From the NCBI RefSeq assembly GCF_943734655.1, contig NC_071354.1:40882744-40946743 (forward strand): DNA of 64,000 nt. The letters are read 5' to 3'. The first letter of the stretch is position 1. Each line of letters opens with the position of its first letter. The stretch comes from Sabethes cyaneus. Taxonomy: Eukaryota; Arthropoda; Insecta; Diptera; Culicidae. This document shows, piece after piece, positions 23,806 to 33,165 of this stretch. The notes beneath the pieces were generated by a model that ran no database searches, was not told the origin of the DNA, and was given only the letters and a program-made list of their open reading frames with translations. Position numbers and translations under genes: made by a program.

Positions 23806-23836
23806 GTAAATTTGGCATAACGATCATTTGATATCT

Positions 23837-25464
23837 TCTATACCTATAAAGAAGGATTTCTGTCTGTCTGTCTGTCCTGTGTTCCTTATAGAATCAAAAA
23901 CTACTGAACCAATCGGCGTGAAAATTTGCATGTAGAGGTTTTTGGGGCCAGGAAAGGTTTTAGTGATGGTTAGAGACCCCTCCCCCCACTAAGAGGGGGG
24001 GCTCCCATACAAATGAAACACAAATTTCTGCATAACTCGAGAACTAATCAAGCAAATAGAACCAAATTTGGCATGTGGGTGTTTTCGGTGACAAGAATTT
24101 ATTCTAGGGTAATTTGAGACCCCTCCTCTCTTTATAAGGGGAATTATAACTCCTCTCCCCTTTAAGAGGGGGGTTTCCATACAAATTTCCTCATAACTCG
24201 AGAACTAATCAAGCAAATGGAACCAAATTTGGCATGTGAAAGTTTTCGAGGACAAGAAAATTTTCTAAGTTGAATTAGGACCCCTCCTCACTTTAAGAGG
24301 GGGGGCTCCTGTACAAATGAAATACCAATTTCCTCATAACTCGAGAACTAATCAAGCAAATGGAACCAAATTTGGCATGTGTGTGTTTTTGGAGACAAAA
24401 TTTTTTTCTATGATGAATTGGGACCCCTCCCCACTTTAAGTGGGGGGGGGGGGGGGGCTCCTATACAAACGAAATACAAATTTCCTTATAACTCGAGAGC
24501 TAATCCAGCAAATGGAACCAAATTTGGCATGTAGGTGTTTTTGGAGGCAGAATTTTTTCTGTGATGAATTAGGACCTCTTCCCACATTAGGAGGGGGGCT
24601 CCAATACAAATGAAATACAAATTTCATCATAACTCGAGAACTAATCAAGCAAATAGAACCAAATTCGGCATGTGGAGGTTTTTGGAGGCAAAAATATTTT
24701 CTACGGTGAATTAGGATCCTTCCACACTTCAAGAGGGGAGGCTTCTACACAAATGAAATACAAATTTCCTCATAATTCGAGAACTAATCAAGCAAATGGA
24801 ACCATATTTGGCATGTGGGTGTTTTTGGAGGCAACCATTTTTCCCATTATGAATTAGGACTTCTTACCTTTTTAGGAGGGAGGGGGGCTCCCATTCAAAC
24901 GAAATACAAATTTGCTCATAACTTTAGAACTAATCAAGCAAATGGAACCAAATTTGGCATGTGAGAGTTTTAGATGGCAGAATTTTTTTTCTGTGGTGTA
25001 TTACGACCCCTTTCCCTTTTAAGAGGGTGGGCTCCCATACAAATGAAATACAAATTTCCTTATAATTTGAGTACTAATCAAGCAAATGGAACCAAATTTA
25101 GCATGTAGGAGATTTTTGAGTCTTGAATTTATTTTATGATAGTTAGAGACCTCTCACCTCTGTGGTAGGGGGATATGGACTCTCATACAAATAAAACAGA
25201 AATTTTTGCGAAACTCAAAAACTAATCCAACTCGAGAAATTCGAGACTCTTCCATAAAACATTAATCAATAACAAGAACACAAAAACTATCTATAGTAAC
25301 ACTAGATCATTCAGGACGATGTGTTGCCGGTGACCCGCCGTCGGAAGCGCCGCCCACTGGGGGGCTTGCAAAACTCGAGATAGTGACAAAGATCATCCGA
25401 GATTCATGATTTATGTACAACACAGGTTAATTTGTGGCAATACGAAGTTTGTCGGGTCAGCTAG
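23837..25464 (+). mobile_element. non-autonomous Helitron with tandem array
   Basis: The 5' end TCTATACCTATAAAGAAGG followed by four GTCT units starts with TC. The 3' end TTTGTCGGGTCAGCTAG finishes in CTAG (25461-25464) followed by T, fitting the Helitron TC...CTRR^T rule. Between them are about nine tandem units of 141-161 bp. No Rep/helicase frame exists, so movement would need an autonomous partner. It lies directly after the LINE fragment at 23590. Confidence 0.85.
23930..25215 (+). repeat. Helitron internal tandem repeats (~145 bp x 9)
   Basis: Each unit contains TAACTCGAGAACTAATCAAG, GGAACCAAATTTGGCATGTG, GTTTTTGGAGG, a run of A/T, GACCCCTCCCC and a G-rich GGGGGGCTCCCATACAAATG. The GGCATG core lies at about 24070, 24231, 24374, 24526, 24667, 24810, 24956 and 25100. 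The fourth unit has an 18-base G run at 24441, and the C-rich and G-rich parts can pair as short hairpins. Confidence 0.9.
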
Positions 25465-25540
25465 TAATTAGATATTAGTAGATAATGTAGAGCGAGACTG
25501 CCGGTAGCCAGACCCCGCAGTAAACACATCTGTCTAGTAT

Positions 25541-25752
25541 TTTTTTGAAACGATGGTTTTACAATTGATGGAGGGATGGTAGGGGAAAGTAATGAAATTT
25601 TTTTGGGAAAGGAGGGGAAAGAGTGTAAAGGAAGGGGGGGGGGGGGGGGGGGTAATAGGTAGCTACGCTTAACAAGTTGTCGTTGTGACTCCTATCTTTT
25701 GTCCAATGCTGGAAGGTGCATGGGTCGAACCAAGCTATAACCAGAAATAACC
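25541..25752 (-). mobile_element. tRNA-derived SINE, copy 2 (5' truncated)
   Basis: The complement of the SINE body: TTTGAAACGATGGTTTTACA (tail side), AACAAGTTGTCGTTGTGACT and CAATGCTGGAAGGTGCATGG. The head with the B box is missing. A run of about 20 G at 25638-25658 replaces the C-rich stretch of the other copies. Confidence 0.8.
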
Positions 25753-25759
25753 ATCTAGC

Positions 25760-25835
25760 GTTCCAAAAAAATAATAATATTAATGCATGACCGCATTTCA
25801 AGGTCAAAAACTAAAACACGAGTTTGGTCAACATC
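25760..25835 (+). repeat. A-run plus GACCGCATTTCAAGGTCA repeat
   Basis: AAAAAAATAATAATATTAAT is followed by GCATGACCGCATTTCAAGG and ACACGAGTTTGGTCAAC. The same sequence follows the SINE tail at 57586-57645 and, inverted, precedes the one at 56067-56125. It is either a fixed SINE 3' end or a preferred target. Confidence 0.7.
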
Positions 25836-25979
25836 TGTCTTGGCTTATTTGTTTCCATAGTTCTACCGACTCTAGTTGGTTTTCTCTAGCCCTCGCCTCG
25901 TCCTACCGGGCTGGTACCAAATGGCCGCAATACAAAATGGTTGAAAGATAAAAACCCTTATGCCTAAAGTCCGTAGGCC

Positions 25980-26250
25980 TATGGTTCGTACTGCTAATGA
26001 GGTACACCCCTTTGCCACAGTCGTACAAGTCCTGTCGGCAGTGCCAGCCCAGTGATGCAGGCAAGTCCAATTGTGATGCTAACATTCCATCCGTTGACGT
26101 ATTTCTCGCTTCCAACTTAGGATCTCCAGGATGAATCCAGGTGAAAGGAATTCTATTTCGAAACTTACAACACACGCTAATGACGCGGATGGTATTTGCG
26201 TTTACTATCAGAATGTGCGAGACTTAAGAACTAAACAAGTCGGCCTGTTT
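25980..26250 (+). pseudogene. Jockey-like LINE fragment, ORF1 end and EN start
   Basis: Near 26131 a frame reads MNPGERNSISKLTTHANDAD then GICVYYQNVRDLRTKQVGLF, the start of a LINE endonuclease. The upstream 140 bp match 22660-22800. The frame then leaves LINE sequence, so only the junction survives. Confidence 0.7.
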
Positions 26251-26360
26251 GTTCACAAGCAACACACTTTTGGTACTTCTAGTTGCAGTGACTTACCTAC
26301 AACCAGAATTAGTCATATAATCAGTTGTCACAACAACTCTATAACAACTGTGTTAGTTTG
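26250..26360 (+). repeat. dispersed repeat, copy 2
   Basis: Second copy of the repeat at 23393-23510; in both cases it lies close to a LINE fragment. Confidence 0.5.
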
Positions 26361-26850
26361 ACTGAAATTATGAAGTAACCATGCTAACTGAAGTCGGTTT
26401 AAAGAGCTGCATTCAACTGTTTGGAGCCGCCTTAACCGTGTATTGATGTGATCATAGCCCGAAGAATAAGCATAAGCATAGGATACCGCCCGTGTGCTGC
26501 TACTCCGTTATTGACCAAGACCGATGAAAATTGCAAAATGATGGCTGGAAAAAGCATACTTGGGACAGCACGCTATTTTTCATTGTGCAACCTTATCAGA
26601 TCCCTGCATGCTGATCAATACCGACGCCGGCCACGTCCGAATGCGGGTCCTGGTGGGATGGAAAGGAATGTTAGTCCAATACTTGTTGCTACTAAAGACC
26701 AGGGAATCCTCTGCATCTTCACAAGTATTTCGGGAAAGGAATTGTTGCTAGTAGATGGGCGGAGCTAGATGGATAATGTAAGTATGTAAGCATCAGTCAT
26801 ATGAGACTAAGCTGGATATTCGAAAATTTTCTTGTAAAGTCAGTAACTAC
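26361..26850. other. no recognised feature
   Basis: Plus-strand frames of 106 and 63 codons overlap at 26448-26768 but show no known domain. AAGCATAAGCATAGG near 26469 is a short internal repeat. Confidence 0.4.
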
Positions 26851-26859
26851 GAAAATTAA

Positions 26860-28079
26860 CCGTTATGTGTGCGACAGGGTACCCGGGTACCTTTTCAGTT
26901 TTAAAATAGTTATAACTCATTCAATTTAAAACATACGTCATTGAAATTTTGCAACATCGTAAAACTCGTTGATCTTAAGTAATTGAGGTTTTTTTGGTGC
27001 ATATCCATAAAGGGGTTTAGCAATGAGAGTCACTTGAATTTTTTTATTACGTAGGAGGGCGATAAGGGTACCCGGGTACCCATGATTTGCAATGCTCATA
27101 ACTTTGGGTATCTTGAACCGATTTGGCTGAAACCAGTGGCATTTGATTCGTACATTTATCTAGTTTTGATTAGATAAAGCATTTGGCCATCAAATGACAT
27201 GTAGTTCCCGGGAATCGGTAATTCCGGAGCGACGTCCGGTAAAACGTGGAAAGCCGCTTGTTTTGAAAGAATATCAGCCTTCAGTAAAGCTATTAGTTTT
27301 GAACTTGACATTGTGGACCCTTTTTTCATCTTATTATATAAATTGGTGACTTTAGATCGCATTGGCCATTCCAGAATTGGGTCCCTGTAGGATTACAGAT
27401 GGCCAGTTGGGTGCCTAATCCAATATTAGAATTGGTTTAGCGGATCTTTTAGATGTTTTGAACGGATATGGCCAGTTTAGTACTGATTAATAATTTCGGA
27501 ACTGGTTCCAAATGTATAACGGATGGTTCTACGTTTTGAACGGTTCTGATAATGCTAAGCATTATCTTGAATCCTGCGGTATCATCTGTGACCCCGTAGA
27601 AACCATTTTCGAAATAACCAATCAAAATACATCGAAATGTAAAAAATATCACCTACCGAACTAATTCCAAGAACTTTGATACCAATATTGCTAGGTTTTA
27701 CCTCCAATCCTGGACTGGCCACCCATGACCCCACAGGAACCTACTTCGGAATGGTCAACCTGATTCATCTCATTATATGAAATAGTACATTGTACGAATC
27801 TTTAGAGTTTTTATATCCGCATGACTGATTTTGCTGCAATACAATCATTTCTCTTCCTCACAGCGGACACTCTGTCGGAATTCCGGATTTTCGGGCTCCG
27901 TATGTCTTTTAGTGGCCAAATGGCCAAATGATTCAAAACTAGATAAATAAACGATTCAAATGACACCTATTTCGTCGAAATTGGTTTAAAATTGTTGATG
28001 TTATAACAATATCAATTTTGGGTACCCGGGTACCCTTGTCGCCCTGCTAAAGGTGTTTTTTTTGTCGCACACATAACGG
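26860..28079. mobile_element. TTAA-flanked long-arm foldback element
   Basis: Both ends are CCGTTATGTGTGCGACA in inverted orientation, and TTAA flanks each (26856-26859 and 28080-28083), the signature of piggyBac-type insertion. Inverted similarity continues inward: ATTTATCTAGTTTTGA with its complement, GGCCATTTGGCC blocks, and CCATTCC...CCTGTGGGGTC blocks around the centre near 27600, so the arms are several hundred bases long. Three copies of the palindrome GGTACCCGGGTACC lie at 26878, 27067 and 28021. No transposase frame is present. Confidence 0.82.
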
Positions 28080-28083
28080 TTAA

Positions 28084-28743
28084 GATATAAAAAATACCTT
28101 TTTAACAAATTTAATACAATACCAATGGTGCTTATATACAACCATAATTTAATTTATATCGAAAAATACTATGCACATGCGAGATTTACGGCTCAAAAAC
28201 CACGTAACAACTTGAACTTATCCGCGATCAGGGAAATCAAGGATAATGAAACGAGCCAATATAGTCCCTAAGTTGATAAGCATTTCCTCTTACCAACGCT
28301 AATATGCAGAGATATAGCGCCCTACACGCTTAGTGATCGTAGCTCGAAGAATAGTAACAAAAGAAGTTTTGGTAGCGTATTGATTGTCGCTACTCAACAG
28401 TTCCCTGGTTCGCAGGTCAATTTATGACACGAAAATTGTCATGTATGTGTCTCAAGACCCAATAAACGACAACCGTCGGGATATGGTGCTAGATTCACTG
28501 TATCGTCTCTCATGTGAAGTCTCTCAACGCAAGCCTCAAGCAACGGTTTTGCACCCGTTTGATTCCGCAACAATTGATACGGGCACTAAATCAAACAAAT
28601 ATTTACAATCAACGGGCGTCTAAACGAATTATGCAGCGACTTCAAGCAGTGCGGACAATTTTAGCGATGAAACCGAGCTATCGGAAAGCTTTCGATGTTG
28701 CCGAGCCAATTTTTCTAACACCATCCAGCTCGTCCAAGAGCCT
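28084..28743 (-). pseudogene. Jockey/CR1-like LINE, 3' end (piece 3 of 3)
   Basis: On the minus strand, with stops, LGFIAKIV, RINCCGIKRVQNRCLRLALR, DGCRLLGLET and HDNFRV or, one frame over, DTYMTIFVS.IDLRTRELL correspond to the C-terminal LGFIFKIA, RIETVQKKFIRYALR, DRCRLLGI blocks of the Jockey-like copy at 3219-5222. It continues the fragments at 32670-33165 and 28970-29310 after the MITE at 28748-28962. Plus-strand frames here (79 and 77 codons) are antisense artefacts. The 3' limit toward the TTAA element is not defined. Confidence 0.65.
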
Positions 28744-28747
28744 TTAA

Positions 28748-28962
28748 CACTAGATATACAAAACCAGCCATTTTGACTGGTCGTGTAATTTTAATTCAGA
28801 ACTTCTGCGACTTGTAACTTTGGTGGCTATGGGGACTTCACATGAGAGTACATTTTATATACCTAATGTTACTTTATATCAATTAAAAACAAATGTATTT
28901 TTATGCTATTGACATTTATGCCGGTATCAGTCAGAATGACTAAATAGCTGGTATATCTAGTG
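28748..28962. mobile_element. TTAA-flanked MITE (215 bp)
   Basis: The ends CACTAGATATAC and GTATATCTAGTG are perfect inverses, followed by inverted ACCAGC...CATTTTGACTGGT-like sequence. TTAA lies immediately outside both (28744-28747 and 28963-28966). This is a piggyBac-type MITE inserted into the Jockey-like LINE, which resumes on both sides. Confidence 0.88.
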
Positions 28963-28969
28963 TTAAAGC

Positions 28970-29310
28970 CGGATATAATCATCTATGAAATAGACTACAG
29001 AATATAAATGCAAGCCACCAGCTTGCATCAGCTTGCATCCAGCTTCAAGCAGGGAGGCAACGTCATTCCCAAATAGCAAAAAAGAGGTCCCATGTTGCTG
29101 CCTTGAGGTACACTCGAGAGGTCGCTAAACCGGGCAGAGGAGCAGGAGTCAAGCTGCACACGTAAAGCTCTACCAAATAGTTAGAAACTCATTTCTGTCA
29201 TTTCTGAGTTCCGAGATGCACCTAGTCGCGAAATTTTCTTCAGTAATATCTTATGGTCCATACGATCGAACGCTGCCTTCAGGTCCGCGTGAATCACGGC
29301 AATTTGTGCC
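28970..29310 (-). pseudogene. Jockey/CR1-like LINE reverse transcriptase core (piece 2 of 3)
   Basis: On the minus strand: AQIAVIHADLKAAFDRMDHK, ILLKKISRLGAS, VPQGSNMGPL and, near 29000, NDVASLLEAGCKL. These are the DLKAAFDRVDH, VPQGSNLGPL and INDVALLL blocks of a Jockey-like polymerase. It is broken by one stop and cut by two younger insertions, the MITE at lower coordinates and the R1/I-type LINE at 29311-32669. Confidence 0.75.
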
Positions 29311-32300
29311 TTTTTTTTTTTTTTTTTTCCATGTTGGGTATTTTTATCACTGCGACCATTTGTTTGATCTATTGTGATATATCCCCCGTTTTATTATAGC
29401 TATGTTGTCAAGATGACGTACCACTATCAGAAGTGATCGTCATTGTTTGACTAATAGCATTTGTCCAGCCCGGTGATGCACTTCGGATGAAGTGCACTAC
29501 TGCGCTGGGAGTTGTTCTCCAAATATCAGAGGGTTCTAACAGCCCTCTTTCAAAGAACCTTAATCTTTTATTGAGAATTGCCGGACATCGGCATAACAGG
29601 TGTTCCGAGTCTTCTTTTTCTATGCCACAGAAGCGACATATATCATCTTGAAGTTTTCCCATTAGCTTCAGATGATATCGGCTCGGACAATGTCCTGTTA
29701 TAAGACCAGTATAAATGCTAAGATCTTTCTTCGAAAGCTCCAGGATTTTGCGAGTCATTGAAACGTTTGGAGAGATAAACCGTTTCGACTGCCTAGCAAT
29801 GAAAGTGTTATTCCAATTTGATTCCACTTTCGCACATTCCCATGCTTTTAGCTCCATTTTTAAAGCAGAGGCAGATAAACCACAGAAGGGCTCAGGTCCT
29901 ACAAATTGATGAGATGATCCGAGTCTTGCAAGCGCATCAGCTCTTTCATTTCCATCGATTCCACAGTGACCTGGGACCCAATACAGGTTGACTTGATTAC
30001 GACAAGACAATTTTTGGAGTAATTGAATACATTCCCAGACAAGTTTTGATGTGCATGTCGCCGACTTTAGAGCGTTTAGAGCTGCTTGGCTGTCTGACAT
30101 GATGCATATATTTGAATGTCTATAGTTCCTGCGCAAGCACACAGTCGTACATTCTATAATTGCTTGTATTTCAGCTTGGAATACAGTTGGCCATCTGCCC
30201 ATAGAAATTGACATGTCTATTCCTGGGCCAGTCACTCCTGCTCCAACTTGATTGTCCATTTTTGAACCGTCTGTATAGAAAACTGTCGAGCCTGGACGAA
30301 GATCGGAACCACCATCTTCCCAATAATCACGTCTAGGCTCAAATACCCGAAATATTCGATTAAAGTTGTATTTTTTCTCCATCCAATCTTCATTATTATT
30401 TACAATAGGATTAATACTAATAGTTTTTAGAATACTGAGATGACCTGTTAGATCACCTTCAAAGAGGTTCATTGATCTTTTGATTTTTAGAGCACTCTTT
30501 TCAGCTTCTAATTGTATAAACTGATGCAATGGAAGTATATAGAGTAAAGCATCCAATGCCTTCGATGGTGTACTTCTCATTGCACCTGTTATTGAAAGAG
30601 TGGCTAGCCTTTGAAGTCTTTCCAGCTTTTTTTGGGTAGCTTTCTCTTTCGTTTTTGGCCACCAGACCAACGAGGCATAGGTAATCCTGGGTCTGACAAT
30701 TGCCGAATAGATCCAATAAATCATCTTCGGTTTCAGTCCCCATTGCTTACCAAAAGTTCTTTTACATATCCATAGAGCATTTGTAGCTTTGTTTACTGCT
30801 TGCTCTAGATGTGTGTTCCAATTGAGTTTTCTGTCAAGAAATACTCCAAGATATTTGACAGTGTCTGAAAGTTTTAAAAGTGTTCCTTTCAATCTGATGT
30901 TGTTTAATGTAAATTGTTTTCTTCTCGTAAATGGTATGATAGTAGTTTTATTGGCATTTATGCTGAGGCCCTGCCTATCACACCATGATGAAATCAAATT
31001 TAAAGCCATTTGCATTCGGTCAGCGATAATAGAATCAAATTTTCCTCGAACAATTATGACTATATCATCTGCGAAGCCAATTATTTCAAAGCCTAGCGCT
31101 GTCAACTTTTGAAGAAGATCATCAACTATTAAAGACCACAATAAAGGTGATATTACGCCTCCTTGTGGGCACCCTTTTACTGCTCTAACGCTTACAGATG
31201 AGCTTCCAAGGTTTGCTGATATCTCCCTTTTTGATAACATTTCGCTAATCCAGTGGATAATGGATATATCGAAACCACGTTTCGTCATAGCCGTAATCAT
31301 TGAATTATGAGATGAATTATCAAATGCGCCTTCTATGTCTAGGAAGGCAGCTAGTGAAATTTCCTTCGCTTCAAATGACTTTTCTATTTTTTTTACAACA
31401 GTTTGTACTGCTGTTATCGAAGATTTGCCTTCTTGATATGCGAATTGATATTTGCTCAACGGATCTTGAGCTATATATGATGACTTTATATGCTCATCAA
31501 TTATTTTTTCCATTGTTTTTAAGACAACAGAGGATAAACTTATCGGCCTGAAGGATTTAGGTGAAGTTTTATCCTTCTTATTAGCCTTCGGAATGAACGT
31601 GACCCGTACTTGTCGCCATACTGCTGGTATATGGCCTAGTATCAGGCTTGATTGAAAAAGGTTTGTTAGAATAGGTGTTAAAAACGCCTTGCCCTTCTGC
31701 AGTAGTACAGGAAGAATTCCATCCCTACCCGGCGATTTGAAGGGTTCAAAAGTGTCAATCGCCCATTCAACCTTGCTTCTCGTAAAAATTTTCTTGGCCA
31801 AAGTACAAGCATCATTCCTGTTTCTATCTAACCCAGTCATTTCATTCGCTATTTCGTGAATGTCTGTCCTGGTTTCAAGATTTACAGTTCTCAATGCCGG
31901 TGCACTTTGGTCTCCGCATGTATTAATGATTGAACAGGGAAAATGTGTTCTCATCATTAATTCTAATGTTTCCTTAGTTGAGTTAGTAAAAGAGCCGTCC
32001 TCTTTTTTCAATGTACCTAACCCATTAGAATGATCTTTAGCGAGGATTTTCTGCAATCTAGCGGTTGCTGGAGTATTTTCAATGTTTTCACATGTGTGCC
32101 TCCAGTGAATCCTCTTTGATCTTCGTATTTCCCTATTATAGGCAGTGAGAGTTTGTTTATACTCCTCCCACTGTTGTGTTCGTTTAGCCCGGTTAAATAA
32201 TTTCCGAGTTTTCTTCCTAAATTTCTCCAAAGTTTTGTTCCACCAAGGTACATCTCTATTCGTAGAGCGTTCCTTTGCAGGACAGCTTTCGTGATAAGCT

Positions 32301-32669
32301 TGTTGGATCAGGTTTGAAAGTTGTTTTGAGTTGTCCTCAAGTTCTCCACATGTCCTTGAGCAACCTTTCAAATTCTTGACTCCAACCTTCAATTTCAAAT
32401 TATACTGATCCCAGTTTGTTTTCCTGGGGTCTCTTATAATTTCCTTAAGTTGCTGATTAGCTTCGTAATCAAATATGATTTGCTTGTGATCGGACAAGGA
32501 TTCTTCGTTCGATACGTGCCAGTTTTTTATATTATCAGTCATCGTTGGACTGCATAGTGTTAAGTCAAGTACTTCTTGCCTTATTGCGTTTACAAAAGTT
32601 GGCTTTTCCCCTTTATTGCATATATCTATATCATTTGATGATATAAAGTCTAAAAGGAGTTCACCTCTG
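29311..32669 (-). mobile_element. R1/I-type LINE with RNase H, 5' truncated
   Basis: Inserted in the same orientation into the Jockey-like LINE. The minus-strand 3' end is an A tail of 18 (T run 29311-29328). The host bases ATTTGTGCC are duplicated exactly at 29302-29310 and 32670-32678; adjoining T residues make the true length 9-12. Target duplication plus poly(A) plus 5' truncation within the endonuclease show a target-primed insertion. The reading frame is unbroken, so it is the youngest large element recognised here. Confidence 0.92.
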
Positions 32670-32854
32670 ATTTGTGCCTTTAGTTTCATGTGAGATATAT
32701 AAGTAAACGTGAAACCCAGAAGGTTCGTGCTTACGGATCGATCAGGTACAAATCGGTGCTGGTCGGTGGAGATATAACATTTTGTTCTAGCAAGAATAAA
32801 ATTACTCCACACCAGGATTGTTTCGAACAGTCTGATGGTCGCCACTTTTAACAC
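29408..32854 (-). CDS. LINE polyprotein: EN end, RT, RNase H, zinc knuckle
   Basis: The 1148-residue frame is a chance fusion. Residues 1-62 are older Jockey-like sequence (SVSTNLLGF, ending KLKAQI) and residues 63-1148 are the inserted LINE. In the latter, the endonuclease C-terminus carries SDHKQI at 121. The RT lies at about 370-640 with KSPGRDGI, catalytic D506 in FLDIEGAFD, GCPQGGVISP and the FADD box at 594-597. RNase H lies at about 855-980 with acidic residues D862 (TDGS), E895 (QAEIQAI), D921 (SDSQAAL) and D973 (RADALA). A C-terminal CCHC knuckle is C1073-C1076-H1085-C1090. This order is known in RNase H-bearing clades such as I, LOA, Loner and Outcast; I cannot choose among them. 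It lacks ORF1 and most of the nuclease, so it is probably not autonomous, yet RT and RNase H look catalytically complete. Confidence 0.9.
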   Translation of the reverse strand: MLKVATIRLFETILVWSNFILARTKCYISTDQHRFVPDRSVSTNLLGFTFTYISHMKLKAQIRGELLLDFISSNDIDICNKGEKPTFVNAIRQEVLDLTLCSPTMTDNIKNWHVSNEESLSDHKQIIFDYEANQQLKEIIRDPRKTNWDQYNLKLKVGVKNLKGCSRTCGELEDNSKQLSNLIQQAYHESCPAKERSTNRDVPWWNKTLEKFRKKTRKLFNRAKRTQQWEEYKQTLTAYNREIRRSKRIHWRHTCENIENTPATARLQKILAKDHSNGLGTLKKEDGSFTNSTKETLELMMRTHFPCSIINTCGDQSAPALRTVNLETRTDIHEIANEMTGLDRNRNDACTLAKKIFTRSKVEWAIDTFEPFKSPGRDGILPVLLQKGKAFLTPILTNLFQSSLILGHIPAVWRQVRVTFIPKANKKDKTSPKSFRPISLSSVVLKTMEKIIDEHIKSSYIAQDPLSKYQFAYQEGKSSITAVQTVVKKIEKSFEAKEISLAAFLDIEGAFDNSSHNSMITAMTKRGFDISIIHWISEMLSKREISANLGSSSVSVRAVKGCPQGGVISPLLWSLIVDDLLQKLTALGFEIIGFADDIVIIVRGKFDSIIADRMQMALNLISSWCDRQGLSINANKTTIIPFTRRKQFTLNNIRLKGTLLKLSDTVKYLGVFLDRKLNWNTHLEQAVNKATNALWICKRTFGKQWGLKPKMIYWIYSAIVRPRITYASLVWWPKTKEKATQKKLERLQRLATLSITGAMRSTPSKALDALLYILPLHQFIQLEAEKSALKIKRSMNLFEGDLTGHLSILKTISINPIVNNNEDWMEKKYNFNRIFRVFEPRRDYWEDGGSDLRPGSTVFYTDGSKMDNQVGAGVTGPGIDMSISMGRWPTVFQAEIQAIIECTTVCLRRNYRHSNICIMSDSQAALNALKSATCTSKLVWECIQLLQKLSCRNQVNLYWVPGHCGIDGNERADALARLGSSHQFVGPEPFCGLSASALKMELKAWECAKVESNWNNTFIARQSKRFISPNVSMTRKILELSKKDLSIYTGLITGHCPSRYHLKLMGKLQDDICRFCGIEKEDSEHLLCRCPAILNKRLRFFERGLLEPSDIWRTTPSAVVHFIRSASPGWTNAISQTMTITSDSGTSS

Positions 32855-33165
32855 TTTTAACTGGTAACATGAATGACCGCTTCCAGATCATCGAAAACTT
32901 TCCATGCCCGAACGACTTATTGAATATCTGGCACAAAGAATCCAACAATGCCATTGCACAGCGGGCGAAAAAATGGGCTGGAATACCATCGGGTTCAGAA
33001 CAACACAAAAGTTTCATTTTTTAGCAGCTGACAGAGTCATATCGGAAGTTATTTCGAAAGTACACATGTCCACTAAATCAGCAGGTATATCCGAATCAGA
33101 TGCAGATTTTTCGGCAAAAGCAGAAGCAAAAAAATTCGCAAGAGCTCACATGATTCCAAAATATT
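32670..33165 (-). pseudogene. Jockey/CR1-like LINE, start of RT (piece 1 of 3)
   Basis: Minus-strand frames read FANFFASAFAEKSASDSD, EPDGIPAHFFARCAMALLDS, KFSMIWKRSFMLPV and, after frame changes, STDQHRFVPDRSVSTNL, ending KLKAQI where the younger LINE enters. Together with 28970-29310 and 28084-28743 it forms one Jockey-like copy about 1.5 kb long once the insertions are removed. Confidence 0.75.

Noticed and set aside
23930..25215. CRISPR-like array
   Set aside because: Spaced repeats are present, but units are about 145 bp and diverged, lie within Helitron termini, and the genome is eukaryotic.
28384..28747. Two plus-strand frames (79 and 77 codons) that look protein-like
   Set aside because: The minus strand carries the C-terminal blocks of a Jockey-like LINE, so these are antisense shadows.
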